A DNA stretch of 64,000 nt, from assembly GCF_011290685.1 (NCBI RefSeq), contig NZ_JAANYN010000001.1, positions 479,325 to 543,324 on the forward strand, read 5' to 3'. Origin of the DNA: Cyclobacterium plantarum (lineage in GTDB: Bacteria; Bacteroidota; Bacteroidia; Cytophagales; Cyclobacteriaceae). Numbering within the stretch: position 1 is the first letter of the stretch; each line of letters opens with the position of its first letter. The notes beneath the pieces were generated by a model that searched no databases, was not told the origin of the DNA, and worked only from the letters and a program-made list of their open reading frames with translations. Shown here piece after piece: positions 42,723-52,323 of the stretch. The translations under genes and the position numbers were made by a program.

Positions 42723-43862
42723 ATGAAAACGGCGTTAATAACAGGGATTACCGGGCAGGATGGAGCCTATCTTGCAGAGCTTTTATTATCCAAGGGGTAT
42801 ATTGTACATGGTATCAAAAGAAGAGCCTCTCTTTTTAATACAGACAGGATAGATCACCTGTACCAGGATCCACATGATGATGACAAGCGTTTGTTTTTGC
42901 ACTACGGGGATTTGACAGACTCCATGAACCTAACCCGTATCATTCAGGAAACCAAACCTGATGAGATTTATAACCTTGCGGCAATGAGCCATGTAAAGGT
43001 AAGTTTTGATACACCTGAATATACAGCCAATGCAGACGGAGTGGGAACATTGAGGATTCTGGAAGCGGTCAGGTTATTGGGCATGGAGAAAAAGACCAAA
43101 ATCTATCAGGCCTCCACCTCCGAGCTTTACGGATTGGTGCAGGCTGTTCCCCAGTCTGAAACGACACCATTTTATCCCAGGTCTCCCTATGCAGTGGCCA
43201 AATTGTATGGGTACTGGATTACGGTAAACTACCGGGAGGCTTATGGTATGTATGCCTGTAATGGTATTTTGTTCAATCACGAATCTCCTCTGAGAGGGGA
43301 GACCTTTGTGACCAGAAAAATAAGCAGGGCGGTGGCCAAGATCGCTTTGGGATTGCAAAAAGACCTGTACATGGGTAACCTGGATGCCAAAAGGGATTGG
43401 GGTCATGCCAAAGATTATGTGGATGCCATGTGGAGAATTTTGCAGCAGGAGGTGCCGGAGGATTATGTCATCGCTACCGGGGTAACCACCAAGGTCCGGG
43501 ATTTTATCAAAATGGCCTTTGATGAGGTTGGGTTTAAGTTGAAGTTTGAAGGGGAAGGTTTGAATGAGAAAGGAATACTGGAAGCTATCGATAGGGACAA
43601 GGCTTTTGATGTGCTCGGAACCTCACATTTTAAAGTAAACAAAGGAGATGTGTTGGTGAAAATTGATCCGGCCTATTTCCGGCCCACTGAAGTGGACCTG
43701 CTGATCGGAGATCCTACCAAGGCCATGACCAAATTGGGATGGAAGCCTAAATACGACCTTAAAATGTTGGTAGAGGATATGGTCCTTTCCGATGTGGGCT
43801 TATTCAAGCGCGATATCCATTTGATGAAAGGCGGACACAAGGTGCTGAATCAGGCGGAATAG
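42723..43862 (+). CDS. gmd: GDP-mannose 4,6-dehydratase
   Basis: A 379-residue extended short-chain dehydrogenase converting GDP-D-mannose to GDP-4-keto-6-deoxymannose. The NADP motif is [20 protein letters not shown], followed by [20 protein letters not shown]. The catalytic region has [19 protein letters not shown] and [16 protein letters not shown] (Tyr-x-x-x-Lys). GDP-binding residues are in [18 protein letters not shown]. With fcl and manC it completes GDP-fucose synthesis from mannose-1-phosphate. A strong terminator hairpin starts 27 bases after the stop. Confidence 0.96.
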   Translation: MKTALITGITGQDGAYLAELLLSKGYIVHGIKRRASLFNTDRIDHLYQDPHDDDKRLFLHYGDLTDSMNLTRIIQETKPDEIYNLAAMSHVKVSFDTPEYTANADGVGTLRILEAVRLLGMEKKTKIYQASTSELYGLVQAVPQSETTPFYPRSPYAVAKLYGYWITVNYREAYGMYACNGILFNHESPLRGETFVTRKISRAVAKIALGLQKDLYMGNLDAKRDWGHAKDYVDAMWRILQQEVPEDYVIATGVTTKVRDFIKMAFDEVGFKLKFEGEGLNEKGILEAIDRDKAFDVLGTSHFKVNKGDVLVKIDPAYFRPTEVDLLIGDPTKAMTKLGWKPKYDLKMLVEDMVLSDVGLFKRDIHLMKGGHKVLNQAE

Positions 43863-43888
43863 CCTTTTTTATCATTTAAGTAAAAATT

Positions 43889-43931
43889 AAATTTATGCGC
43901 AAAATAATTATATTTTGCGCATAAATTTTTT
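43889..43931 (+). terminator. Terminator after manC-fcl-gmd
   Basis: A perfect 18-bp stem (43889-43906 with 43911-43928) containing ATGCGCAAAATA, a 4-base loop ATTA, then T residues. It marks the end of the GDP-fucose operon. Confidence 0.85.
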
Positions 43932-44036
43932 AATTTAAATCAGTGATCAACTATTTTACCTAATTTAATTTTGTTTTTTTCGATTACCTGGGCAGATTCA
44001 AAAAAAATCATCTTATGTTATTCCGCTGGTATTGCT

Positions 44037-44044
44037 TACTTTTG
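44037..44044 (+). promoter_or_regulatory. Candidate promoter -7 element of the wza-type gene
   Basis: TACTTTTG matches TAnnTTTG exactly, in the context TTACTTTTGTGCGG. No clear -33 TTTG is present. It lies 175 bases before the start codon and after the gmd terminator. Confidence 0.5.
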
Positions 44045-44218
44045 TGCGGATATTCAATAAATATCCCTTTTTTGTTGATCATAAAGGTTATCCCATGCAT
44101 TACAGCTCTTTTACTATATGTAACTGAGGAGGCGAAGCTTTAATTTTTTTAGAAGGTGTCCTTCCTTTGTTTTTAGATTTTATTTGATTTCATTTCATTA
44201 ATAACCACCGGTACTCAA

Positions 44219-46846
44219 ATGCTGATCAGAATTTTACTTCATAACTTAAAATTTATTCTTTTTGTTGTCCTCATGTGTTTTGGATTAATGTCTTATGGCC
44301 AATCCTTGCAGGATATTCAAAACCTTAAAGTGGATGAGCTTTCTGATGCCCAAATAGAACAACTGATCAGAAGGGCAGAATCTTCAGGTATGAATGAGGC
44401 GCAACTACAAGCCTTGGCAAGGGAGAGAGGAATGCCAGCAGCTGAAATAAGTAAACTTACCCAGCGCATTCAGATGCTCAAATCGGGAAATGTGGAAGGA
44501 TCAAAGGGAAGGCAAGATCAGGGGCAAACCCAAAGACAAGTAACCGGCGAAGGGCTTGAACAAACCGATGTTTTTGATTCTTTAAGGCAGGCAGATCCAT
44601 ACTATGACCTGAGTCCAAAACAAAAGAAAATATTTGGTTTTACTTTATTTCATAACAAGGAGCTTAATTTTAATCCAAACTTAAATCTCCCGACACCTGA
44701 AAATTATATTTTGGGCACAGGAGATCAATTGTTAGTAGACGTTTTCGGAGCATCCCAGCAATCTCTGGACCTTACGGTATCTCCGGAAGGCACGGTATTT
44801 ATCCCGAATATTGGTCCGATCAATGTAGGTGGGGCATCAATACAATCGGTGCGGTCCCGATTAAAAAATGCCTTGCAACAGATTTATTCTGGATTGGGAG
44901 GACCCAATCCCAATACTTTCCTGCAAGTGAGGGTAGGCAATATCCGCAGTATTCAGGTGACCATGGCAGGAGAATTGAGGATTCCTGGCAGCTATACCAT
45001 GCCTTCTTTTGCCAATGTTTTCAATGCCTTGTACCAGGCAGGTGGTCCAAACGAAAACGGGTCATTTAGAAACATTCAGGTGTACAGGGACAACAGATTG
45101 GTAGGTGAAGTGGATATTTATGCCTTTTTGGTGGAAGGAAAACAGGAAGGGAATATCATATTGCAAGACAATGATGTAGTGATTGTTCCTCCCGTGCGCA
45201 CCAGGGTAGAACTGGAAGGGCCAGTGAGAAGGCCTGGTATTTTTGAAATCAAACCTGGAGAAAGCATCAATGATTTACTTTCATTCGCGGGTGGGTTTAA
45301 AAGTGATGCCTACCGGGAACTGTTGACGGTAAGGCGGACTACAGATAAGGAAATGCGCATAGAAAATGTATATAAAAATGATTTTAAAACTTTCGCCGTC
45401 AAGGATGGTGATTTTTTTACTGTAGGAGCAATCCTGGAGCGGTATGAAAATAGGGCGCAGGTTTCCGGAGCAGTTTTCAGGCCGGGTGAGTTTGCCATTG
45501 AAGAAGAGATGACCTTACAATCCTTGCTAAAAATGGCCGGAGGGCTTCGGGGGGATGCTTTTTCTGAGAGGGTTTCTTTGTACAGGACCAATCCTGACTT
45601 TACCATGGAAATCATTACGCTAAATTTAAATGCCATTCTTTCAGGTGAAGCACCCGATGTCAAATTACAAAGAGAAGATATCCTGAACGTTCCCAGCATT
45701 TATGATCTCAAGGAGGAATACCACGTACAAATTTCAGGAGAGGTAAACCGAACAGGTGTATATCAGTTTGCGGAAAGCATGACGGTGGGAGATCTGATTG
45801 CCAAAGCCAAGGGCTTTAAAGAATCTGCTAGCAGTTCAAATATAGAAATTGCCAGAAGGGTGAAAGGAAATGTCAGTGGAGATATTGCTCAAATCATTAA
45901 CATATCCATAGATCCGAACCTGAAAATAAGCGATGAAGAAAAGAATATTACTTTACAGCCCTTCGATCACGTATTTGTTCGTGAAAGCCCCGGTTTTCAA
46001 CGGGAAAAAGTTGTGGAGGTAGAGGGAGAAGTTTTTTATCCCGGGGAATATGCCCTTGAAAAAAGAGATGAAAGGATATCTGATGTATTGAATCGGGCAG
46101 GTGGTTTGAATCAATTTGCTTATCCCAAGGGAGCGACCTTAATCAGAAGGACAGAGTTTTTCAATACCAAGGAGGAAGAAGTGTTGACGCTGGAGCAATT
46201 GGAGTCTTTGCTGGAAAACATGGAAAGGGATGAAAAGGTTGAAAATGCAGAATCTGAAAAAGAATTGATGAAAAGGTTGGAAGAAAGGGTGGCCCTTCTC
46301 AGTGAAGAAAGAAATAAAAGCAGATCGGGTAGCGAAGGGGTGGAAAGTTTTTCGGAGGACAGGTACCAGTTTCTCGAAGGAGCGGACAGTTCTGTGATGG
46401 AAGTAGCTACCAGAGATACAGAATTGATTGGAATTGAATTGGATAAAATCCTTGAACTGCCAGGGTCAAAATATGACTTGATATTACAGGAAGGTGATAT
46501 TATTAGTATTCCTAAGGAGCTGCAGACGGTAAGAATGAGGGGAGAAGTATTGTATCCCACTACGGCTAGATATGATGAGGGCAGGAGTTTCAGGAATTAT
46601 ATTTCCAGAGCTGGGGGCTTTAGTGAATCGGCCAGAAAATCCCGTTCTTATGTGGTGTATGCCAATGGAGATGTAAAAAGGACCAACAGTTTTTTGTTTT
46701 TTAGTTTTTTTCCGAAGTTGGAACCTGGTGCAGAAATAATTGTCCCCAAAAAGCCTGAAAGAGAACCCATGTCCGTACAGGCATGGATTGGTATGGCATC
46801 AAGCTTGGCCACTTTGGTTATCTTGATTGACAGGGTTAGAAATTGA
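44219..46846 (+). CDS. Wza-type polysaccharide export protein with six SLBB domains
   Basis: An 875-residue exported protein with a signal peptide (NLKFILFVVLMCFGLMSYGQ). A Poly_export domain lies near residues 155-240 (YILGTGDQLLVDVFGASQQS, then a segment with SPEGTVFIPNIGPINVGG). Six SLBB units follow, starting near residues 247, 330, 413, 503, 598 and 770; each has a G-x-V/E-x-x-P-G/T start, as in VELEGPVRRPGIFEIKPGES and VSGAVFRPGEFAIEEEMTLQ. A hydrophobic helix (WIGMASSLATLVILI) ends the chain. It would form the outer-membrane and periplasmic channel for polysaccharide. Six SLBB units are more than the classical Wza (two to three). It is the only Wza in the window and may serve both exopolysaccharide clusters. 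Confidence 0.92.
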   Translation: MLIRILLHNLKFILFVVLMCFGLMSYGQSLQDIQNLKVDELSDAQIEQLIRRAESSGMNEAQLQALARERGMPAAEISKLTQRIQMLKSGNVEGSKGRQDQGQTQRQVTGEGLEQTDVFDSLRQADPYYDLSPKQKKIFGFTLFHNKELNFNPNLNLPTPENYILGTGDQLLVDVFGASQQSLDLTVSPEGTVFIPNIGPINVGGASIQSVRSRLKNALQQIYSGLGGPNPNTFLQVRVGNIRSIQVTMAGELRIPGSYTMPSFANVFNALYQAGGPNENGSFRNIQVYRDNRLVGEVDIYAFLVEGKQEGNIILQDNDVVIVPPVRTRVELEGPVRRPGIFEIKPGESINDLLSFAGGFKSDAYRELLTVRRTTDKEMRIENVYKNDFKTFAVKDGDFFTVGAILERYENRAQVSGAVFRPGEFAIEEEMTLQSLLKMAGGLRGDAFSERVSLYRTNPDFTMEIITLNLNAILSGEAPDVKLQREDILNVPSIYDLKEEYHVQISGEVNRTGVYQFAESMTVGDLIAKAKGFKESASSSNIEIARRVKGNVSGDIAQIINISIDPNLKISDEEKNITLQPFDHVFVRESPGFQREKVVEVEGEVFYPGEYALEKRDERISDVLNRAGGLNQFAYPKGATLIRRTEFFNTKEEEVLTLEQLESLLENMERDEKVENAESEKELMKRLEERVALLSEERNKSRSGSEGVESFSEDRYQFLEGADSSVMEVATRDTELIGIELDKILELPGSKYDLILQEGDIISIPKELQTVRMRGEVLYPTTARYDEGRSFRNYISRAGGFSESARKSRSYVVYANGDVKRTNSFLFFSFFPKLEPGAEIIVPKKPEREPMSVQAWIGMASSLATLVILIDRVRN

Positions 46847-47018
46847 TCAGAGAAATGGTTCAATTTTTCTTACTCCGTCTGAATTCAGGTTTTGTTTTTT
46901 ATTAGAAAAGCCATCTTATTATTAAATGCAGCGAAGAAAGAAAATAAATACTTAGAGAACATGAAGCATTACCAAATTGGAGGTCCAAAATGAAAAATAA
47001 GTTTAAAATTCTAGTCAA

Positions 47019-48206
47019 ATGGACGTATTAAAATTAATAGGTAGAAACAGAACTCTTTTTGGGCAAGATATTGCTTTGCATACTAAGGAACTAAATGAGA
47101 AGGTTTCTGCCTCCAAATTTTTGGTAATTGGAGGAGCGGGTTCTATAGGACAGGCTGTTACCAAAGAAATTTTCAAAAGAAATCCCCAGAAACTTCATGT
47201 TGTAGATATCAGTGAAAATAATTTGGTGGAGCTTGTAAGGGATATAAGGAGTTCATTAGGGTATATAAAAGGAGATTTTAGAACATTTGCATTGGATATT
47301 GGATCTACTATTTATGATGCATTTATTAAGGCTGATGGGGAGTATGATTATGTTTTGAATCTATCTGCCTTAAAGCATGTAAGAAGCGAAAAGGATCCTT
47401 TTACATTAATGAGAATGGTGGAAGTTAATGTTTTAAACACCCTAAAAACCATTAAACAATCCAAGGCAAATGGAGCATTAAAATATTTTTGTGTTTCTAC
47501 GGACAAGGCTGCCAACCCTGTTAATATGATGGGGGCATCTAAACGCATTATGGAGTTATTTTTAATGCAAGAAAGCCAGGACCTGGCTATTTCAACGGCA
47601 AGGTTTGCCAATGTCGCATTTTCAGATGGGTCTTTGCTCCATGGTTTCAATCAAAGGATACTCAAAAAACAACCAATAGTTGCTCCCAATGATGTTAAAC
47701 GGTATTTTGTAACTCCAAAAGAATCAGGAGAACTTTGTTTAATGTCCAGCCTTTTGGGTGGTAACAAGGAAATTTTCTTTCCCAAATTAAGTGAGGATTT
47801 GCATTTGATAACTTTTGCAGAGATTGCCAGAAAGTATCTGAAAGAATTGGGGTATGAGGCTTACGAATGTTCCAGCGAAGAAGAAGCTAGAAATATGGTT
47901 ATGACCTTGCCTGCAAAAAGCAAGTGGCCTTGTTTTTTTACGGCAAGTGATACTACGGGTGAAAAGGATTTTGAAGAGTTTTTTATGGAGGAAGAGGTAC
48001 TCGATATGGAGCGTTTTAAAAATGTCGGTATTGTAAAAAGCAATTTGACTTTTGAGCAAGAAAAGCTTGAATTTTTTATTGATCAGGTTGAGGAGTTTAC
48101 CCAATCTGGCAAATGGTCCAAAGAGAACTTGTTAAAATTGTTTCATGACTTGATTCCTGGATTTGATCATAAGGAAAAAGGTAAATACCTAGATTCAAAA
48201 ATGTAA
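47019..48206 (+). CDS. Nucleotide-sugar 4,6-dehydratase (PseB/LegB-like)
   Basis: A 395-residue Rossmann-fold enzyme of the CapD/FlaA1 (Polysacc_synt_2) group. The cofactor motif is FLVIGGAGSIGQAVTKEIFK. LNLSALKHVRSEKDPF and FCVSTDKAANPVNMMGASKR are diagnostic; the Met-x-x-x-Lys (MGASK) in place of Tyr-x-x-x-Lys is normal for inverting 4,6-dehydratases. It removes water from a UDP- or GDP-GlcNAc to give the 4-keto-6-deoxy sugar. The downstream LegC-like aminotransferase, NeuD/LegH-like acyltransferase and CBS-nucleotidyltransferase make LegB the best comparison. The next gene starts one base after its stop codon. Confidence 0.85.
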   Translation: MDVLKLIGRNRTLFGQDIALHTKELNEKVSASKFLVIGGAGSIGQAVTKEIFKRNPQKLHVVDISENNLVELVRDIRSSLGYIKGDFRTFALDIGSTIYDAFIKADGEYDYVLNLSALKHVRSEKDPFTLMRMVEVNVLNTLKTIKQSKANGALKYFCVSTDKAANPVNMMGASKRIMELFLMQESQDLAISTARFANVAFSDGSLLHGFNQRILKKQPIVAPNDVKRYFVTPKESGELCLMSSLLGGNKEIFFPKLSEDLHLITFAEIARKYLKELGYEAYECSSEEEARNMVMTLPAKSKWPCFFTASDTTGEKDFEEFFMEEEVLDMERFKNVGIVKSNLTFEQEKLEFFIDQVEEFTQSGKWSKENLLKLFHDLIPGFDHKEKGKYLDSKM

Positions 48207-48207
48207 G

Positions 48208-49350
48208 ATGGAGTACAAGGAGGTAATAAATTTTATTAGGAATAAATTTGAAACCAAGGATTTTGTACCCCTTCATAGTCCGGTATTTAGGGGTAATGAG
48301 CGCAAGTATGTCCTGGATACACTTGATTCGACCTATGTTTCATCGGTAGGAGCTTATGTGGACAAGGCCGAAAAAATGATGGTTGAAATAAGTGGGACAC
48401 GGAGCGCCGTAGCTGTTGTCAACGGGACTTCGGGTTTACAAGTAGCCTTAAAGTTGGCTGGAGTTCAGGGAGGGGATGAAGTGCTTACACAAGCACTTAC
48501 TTTTGTAGCTACGGCCAATGCCATTCATTATGCATCAGCAGAGCCGGTTTTTTTGGATGTGGATTACGATACAATGGGCTTATCGCCAAAGGCAGTATCC
48601 CAATTTTTGGAGGAATACGGGGAGATGAGGGATGATGGTGCCTACAACAAAAAATCAGGTAAAAGGATCAGTGCCTGCCTTCCGATGCATACCTTTGGAT
48701 TTCCAGTACATATGGATGAACTATTGGTGGTATGTAGCAAGTGGGGTATACCAATAGTGGAAGATGCTGCTGAGTCGCTGGGGAGCTACTATAAGGGCAA
48801 GCATTCAGGGTCTTTTGGAAAATTGGGTGTATTCTCCTTTAACGGAAACAAAATTGTTACTAGTGGGGGAGGAGGAATGATTGTAACCCAGGATGAAGAT
48901 CTGGGTAAATTAGGCAAACACCTAACGACCACAGCCAAAGTGCCTCATCCTTATGAATATGCTCACGATAATGTTGGCTATAATTTCCGAATGCCAAATC
49001 TGAATGCAGCTTTGTTTTGTGGCCAACTAGAACAACTTGACGGGTTTTTGCAAAATAAAAGGCAACTGGCCATTGATTATGCTGAATTCTTCGAAACTCA
49101 GGGAATCACCTTTAGAAGAGAAACGGAAAACACCCATGCAAATTACTGGCTGATGTGTGTGGAATTGGAAAGCTTGAAACACCGCAATTCATTTTTAAAA
49201 ATTACGAATGAGGGCCAAATCATGACCCGTCCAATTTGGCAGCTCATGTATCGCCTGCCAATGTATTCGCATTGCTATAAAGATGATCAGAAAAATGCGG
49301 AATATTTAGAGGAAAGAATAGTGAATATCCCCAGCAGTGTCAGAAGCTAA
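48208..49350 (+). CDS. LegC family PLP-dependent aminotransferase
   Basis: A 380-residue DegT/DnrJ/EryC1-fold aminotransferase. The N-terminus FVPLHSPVFRGNERKYVLDT and SVGAYVDKAEKMM are typical of the LegC group. The PLP pocket has VNGTSGLQVALKLAGVQGGD and PIVEDAAESLGSYYKGKHSG, and the Schiff-base lysine is in FSFNGNKIVTSGGGG. It adds an amino group at C4 of the 4-keto-6-deoxy sugar made by the preceding enzyme. It starts one base after the dehydratase stop and overlaps the next gene by 14 bases. Confidence 0.9.
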   Translation: MEYKEVINFIRNKFETKDFVPLHSPVFRGNERKYVLDTLDSTYVSSVGAYVDKAEKMMVEISGTRSAVAVVNGTSGLQVALKLAGVQGGDEVLTQALTFVATANAIHYASAEPVFLDVDYDTMGLSPKAVSQFLEEYGEMRDDGAYNKKSGKRISACLPMHTFGFPVHMDELLVVCSKWGIPIVEDAAESLGSYYKGKHSGSFGKLGVFSFNGNKIVTSGGGGMIVTQDEDLGKLGKHLTTTAKVPHPYEYAHDNVGYNFRMPNLNAALFCGQLEQLDGFLQNKRQLAIDYAEFFETQGITFRRETENTHANYWLMCVELESLKHRNSFLKITNEGQIMTRPIWQLMYRLPMYSHCYKDDQKNAEYLEERIVNIPSSVRS

Positions 49351-49963
49351 AGAAGTTTTTTTATTCGGTTATTCCGGACATGCATATGTCATCATTGAAT
49401 CTTTAAAAGACTTGGGTTATGAAATAGTTGGATATTTTGACAAACATAAATCAGATGATAATCCTTACAATTTGGAATTTTTTGGTTTTGAGAAGGAGGT
49501 AGATGTCAAGCAGATTGTTGGTGACCGGTTGGTTTTTCCGGCAGTGGGAGACAATTCAATTCGGAAAAATCTGGTTCATTTCTTTAATAGTTTAAATTTG
49601 AATCAATTTGTTTTAAAGGATCCAAGTGCCAATATTTCTAAGACAGCGTCTATTGGAGTTTCGACTTACGTCGGAAAGGCAGTATTGATCAATGCCCAAT
49701 CAAAAATAGGAGACGGAGTAATTGTGAATACGGGTTGCATTGTTGAGCACGAATGTGAGCTGGCGAATTTCGTTCATGTTGCACCTGGTACAGTTTTGTG
49801 TGGGAACGTTAAAATCGGTAACGAAAGTTTTATTGGGGCAAATTCGGTTATAAGAGAAAACAAATCGGTTGTTGGGGGTGCACTTATAGGCGCAGGGACA
49901 GTAGTTACGAAAAACGTTATGGAAAATGGAATTTGGTTTGGAAATCCAGTAAGGAAAAAATGA
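49337..49963 (+). CDS. NeuD/PglD/LegH-like sugar O/N-acetyltransferase
   Basis: A 208-residue acetyltransferase with a GTG start at 49337. The N-terminal Rossmann-like part is VFLFGYSGHAYVIIESLKDL; the C-terminal half is a left-handed beta helix of hexapeptide repeats (SIGVSTYVGKAVLINAQSKI, GCIVEHECELANFVHVAPGT), with the catalytic His of EHECEL. It would acetylate the new 4-amino group to give a 2,4-diacetamido-2,4,6-trideoxyhexose. The GTG start and 14-base overlap with the aminotransferase gene indicate coupled translation; no upstream ATG would keep the motif at the N-terminus. Confidence 0.88.
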   Translation: MSEAKEVFLFGYSGHAYVIIESLKDLGYEIVGYFDKHKSDDNPYNLEFFGFEKEVDVKQIVGDRLVFPAVGDNSIRKNLVHFFNSLNLNQFVLKDPSANISKTASIGVSTYVGKAVLINAQSKIGDGVIVNTGCIVEHECELANFVHVAPGTVLCGNVKIGNESFIGANSVIRENKSVVGGALIGAGTVVTKNVMENGIWFGNPVRKK

Positions 49964-50027
49964 GCCAAGGATCTTTAAAGATGTTTTTTAATGTTAATGA
50001 TTTTTATCTAAAGATGCGACATATTTT

Positions 50028-51080
50028 ATGGATTTAGAAGGTAGAATTATCACCAAAGAAAAAACTATTTTGGATGCATTAAGAAAAATGGATTCAATAG
50101 ATAAAAAGCTGTTGGTTGTTTTGGATAATCAGCAATTTGATGGGTTAATCAGCGTTGGAGATATCCAAAGGGCAATTATTCAAAATAAACCACTGGAGAC
50201 TCCTATTGGTGATATTTTGAGAAAAAAAATCAGAGTCGCCAAACCCAATGATAGTTTTGATTCAATTAAACAAATGATGCTTGATTTTAGAATGGAGTTA
50301 TGCCCAGTAATCAATGAAAATCAAGAAATCTTAAAAATTTATTTTTGGGAAGATATTTTTAAGGAGCAGGAGCTTCAACCTAAAAATCAGTTCGATCTAC
50401 CAGTTGTAATCATGGCAGGCGGTTTTGGTACACGGCTTAAACCGATTACCAACGTGATACCCAAGCCCCTGATCCCAATTGGTGAAAAGACGATGCTGGA
50501 ACATATATTTGATAGATTTTCAAAGCATGGTTGTAATAGTTTCCATATATCTGTTAACTATAAGGCTGATTTGATTGATTTTTACTTAAAAAGTAAAAAC
50601 CTCCCTTATTCCATAGATTATTTCAAAGAGGACAAACCAATGGGTACTGCAGGGAGTTTGTCTTTATTGAAGGGAGTGATAAATGAGACTTTCTTCGTTA
50701 GTAATTGTGATATTTTAATAGAGCAAGATTATTCCGAAATACTTGAATACCATAAAACAAATAAAAATGACATTACTATCATTGCTGCTCTCAAACATTA
50801 TTCCATTCCTTATGGTACAATTGAAACAACTCACAACGGACAACTAGTTAGTTTATTGGAAAAGCCAGAGCTTACTTTCAAAATTAATAGTGGAATGTAC
50901 ATTTTGGAGCCAGACCTTTTGAATGAAATACCTGAGAATGAATTTATTCATATTACCCAATTAATAAATAAAATCCATAATAAAGGTCGTAATGTTGGTG
51001 TATTTCCCGTTAGTGAAAAGTCGTGGAAGGATATCGGGGAATGGGAAGAGTATTTAAAGATTTCCAAAAGTAATGGATAA
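50028..51080 (+). CDS. CBS-domain nucleotidyltransferase (PtmE-like)
   Basis: A 350-residue fusion. Two CBS domains are at about residues 5-55 and 62-118 (RIITKEKTILDALRKMDSID; LVVLDNQQFDGLISVGDIQR). A nucleotidyltransferase domain begins at about 126 with LPVVIMAGGFGTRLKPITNV, followed by IPKPLIPIGEKTMLEHIFDR, YFKEDKPMGTAGSLSLL and FFVSNCDILIE. PtmE of the legionaminic acid pathway, a GlcN-1-phosphate guanylyltransferase, has the same architecture. This would supply the GDP-amino sugar for the dehydratase at 47019. CBS domains may sense adenosine or guanosine nucleotides. Base composition is clearly lower in G+C than upstream genes. It overlaps the next gene by 8 bases. Confidence 0.85.
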   Translation: MDLEGRIITKEKTILDALRKMDSIDKKLLVVLDNQQFDGLISVGDIQRAIIQNKPLETPIGDILRKKIRVAKPNDSFDSIKQMMLDFRMELCPVINENQEILKIYFWEDIFKEQELQPKNQFDLPVVIMAGGFGTRLKPITNVIPKPLIPIGEKTMLEHIFDRFSKHGCNSFHISVNYKADLIDFYLKSKNLPYSIDYFKEDKPMGTAGSLSLLKGVINETFFVSNCDILIEQDYSEILEYHKTNKNDITIIAALKHYSIPYGTIETTHNGQLVSLLEKPELTFKINSGMYILEPDLLNEIPENEFIHITQLINKIHNKGRNVGVFPVSEKSWKDIGEWEEYLKISKSNG

Positions 51081-52320
51081 AACATCAAAAAAAGTTCTTG
51101 TTGCAGGTATTGGTAAAAGTAATTTTATTGGACAGTTGTATAAAAATTTGCATAAATACTATCCAGAGAAATATGATATTGATATTTTAGGTTTAAGGTC
51201 ATTCTTCAATTTGAAGGAGGACAATTGTGTTTATGGTTTTACAAACCAATATAAAATACGTAGATCAATTAAAGTTAAAGATCTATTAAACCTCTTTAAC
51301 TTTAAATTATATTTTTATTTATTCCAATTTTTAAGATTTGGTGCAAGTGCAAATTATCTATATTCCTTTTTTAAAGAATTTATTGTTTATGCGACAATGT
51401 CTAAAAAAATACTTAAGAACAATTATGATATTATTCATTTTCATTTTCCAACAAAAGAAAAGCTAGCTTTATATTGGCATATAGGTGAGAATCAAAAATA
51501 TATAGTTTCCTTTTGGGGGTCAGATTTAATGCGGGTTAATGGTGTTTTTGATTATTACATACAAAAAAAAGTGCTTAGGGATGCATGTAAAATAACTACG
51601 CATAGTTTAGAGCTTAAGGAGCAGATTTTAACCAAATTTGGACGAGATTTAAGAGATAAAATATTTCTTACCAAGTTTCCTCCTGAAGAGAGATTATATA
51701 GCCTTTTGGATGAATATGCTCCAAAAATTGATTTAATAAAAATTCGTTTTTTTCAAGAATTTAATTTTCCGTTAACCAAAAATCTTATTATAATTGGTCA
51801 TAATGGGTTCCGAGAGAATAATCATATTCCAATTTTAAAACAATTATCAAATTTACCTCTGGAAATTAAAGAAAAATGCTACTTCATATTACCTTTTTCT
51901 TATAAAAATCCAAAAGATAATCTTTATGAAAAGGAATGTCTCCAGGAGTTGAGTCTAAACGATTTTTCTGGAAAAATACTTGATAAATTTTTAAGTTGGG
52001 AGGAACTTGCTTTGTTAAAGCTTTGTACGAAAGTTTATATTCATTTACCTGTTTCAGATGCTTTAAGTGGCTCTCTTACTGAGGCGATTTATGCTGGAGC
52101 TGAGGTAATAACGGGTAAATGGTTACCGTATAGTCCATTTGAAGATGCTGGATTAGTCTTTTATTCTATTAAAGATCTTTCAGAACTTCCCAAAGTTTTT
52201 GAATTGGCAATATCCAAAAATCGTAATGTAGATTTTGTTTCAAAAAATCAGAAAAGGATTAAAGACTCCTTTTTTTCTGATGTTTGTGTCAAATCGTGGC
52301 ATAGCGTATTGGATAGTTAA
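51073..52320 (+). CDS. Glycosyltransferase, GT-B type
   Basis: A 415-residue soluble protein, probably a GT-B fold glycosyltransferase. N-terminal strands include KVLVAGIGKSNFIGQLY; DIIHFHFPTKEKLALYWHIG and YIVSFWGSDLMRVNG are typical of GT4-like acceptor domains. The C-terminal donor domain has NLIIIGHNGFRENNHIPILK, resembling the WecF-type (Fuc4NAc transferase) pattern, and LSGSLTEAIYAGAEVITGKW with a conserved-looking acidic residue in SLTEAI. Donor sugar unknown; the preceding genes suggest a diacetamido-trideoxy sugar. The gene is strongly AT-rich, a sign of later acquisition. Confidence 0.75.
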   Translation: MDKTSKKVLVAGIGKSNFIGQLYKNLHKYYPEKYDIDILGLRSFFNLKEDNCVYGFTNQYKIRRSIKVKDLLNLFNFKLYFYLFQFLRFGASANYLYSFFKEFIVYATMSKKILKNNYDIIHFHFPTKEKLALYWHIGENQKYIVSFWGSDLMRVNGVFDYYIQKKVLRDACKITTHSLELKEQILTKFGRDLRDKIFLTKFPPEERLYSLLDEYAPKIDLIKIRFFQEFNFPLTKNLIIIGHNGFRENNHIPILKQLSNLPLEIKEKCYFILPFSYKNPKDNLYEKECLQELSLNDFSGKILDKFLSWEELALLKLCTKVYIHLPVSDALSGSLTEAIYAGAEVITGKWLPYSPFEDAGLVFYSIKDLSELPKVFELAISKNRNVDFVSKNQKRIKDSFFSDVCVKSWHSVLDS

Positions 52321-52323
52321 AGG

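Larger units (their letters stand above)
43863..44218. other. Intergenic region, gmd / wza-like
   Basis: 356 bases without a coding frame. It holds the gmd terminator (43889-43931) and a -7-like TACTTTTG (44037-44044), leaving a leader of about 170 bases before the Wza-type gene. Confidence 0.6.

Noticed and set aside
46990-47031. 13-codon frame just before the dehydratase gene
   Set aside because: Too short, no conserved feature, overlaps the real start.
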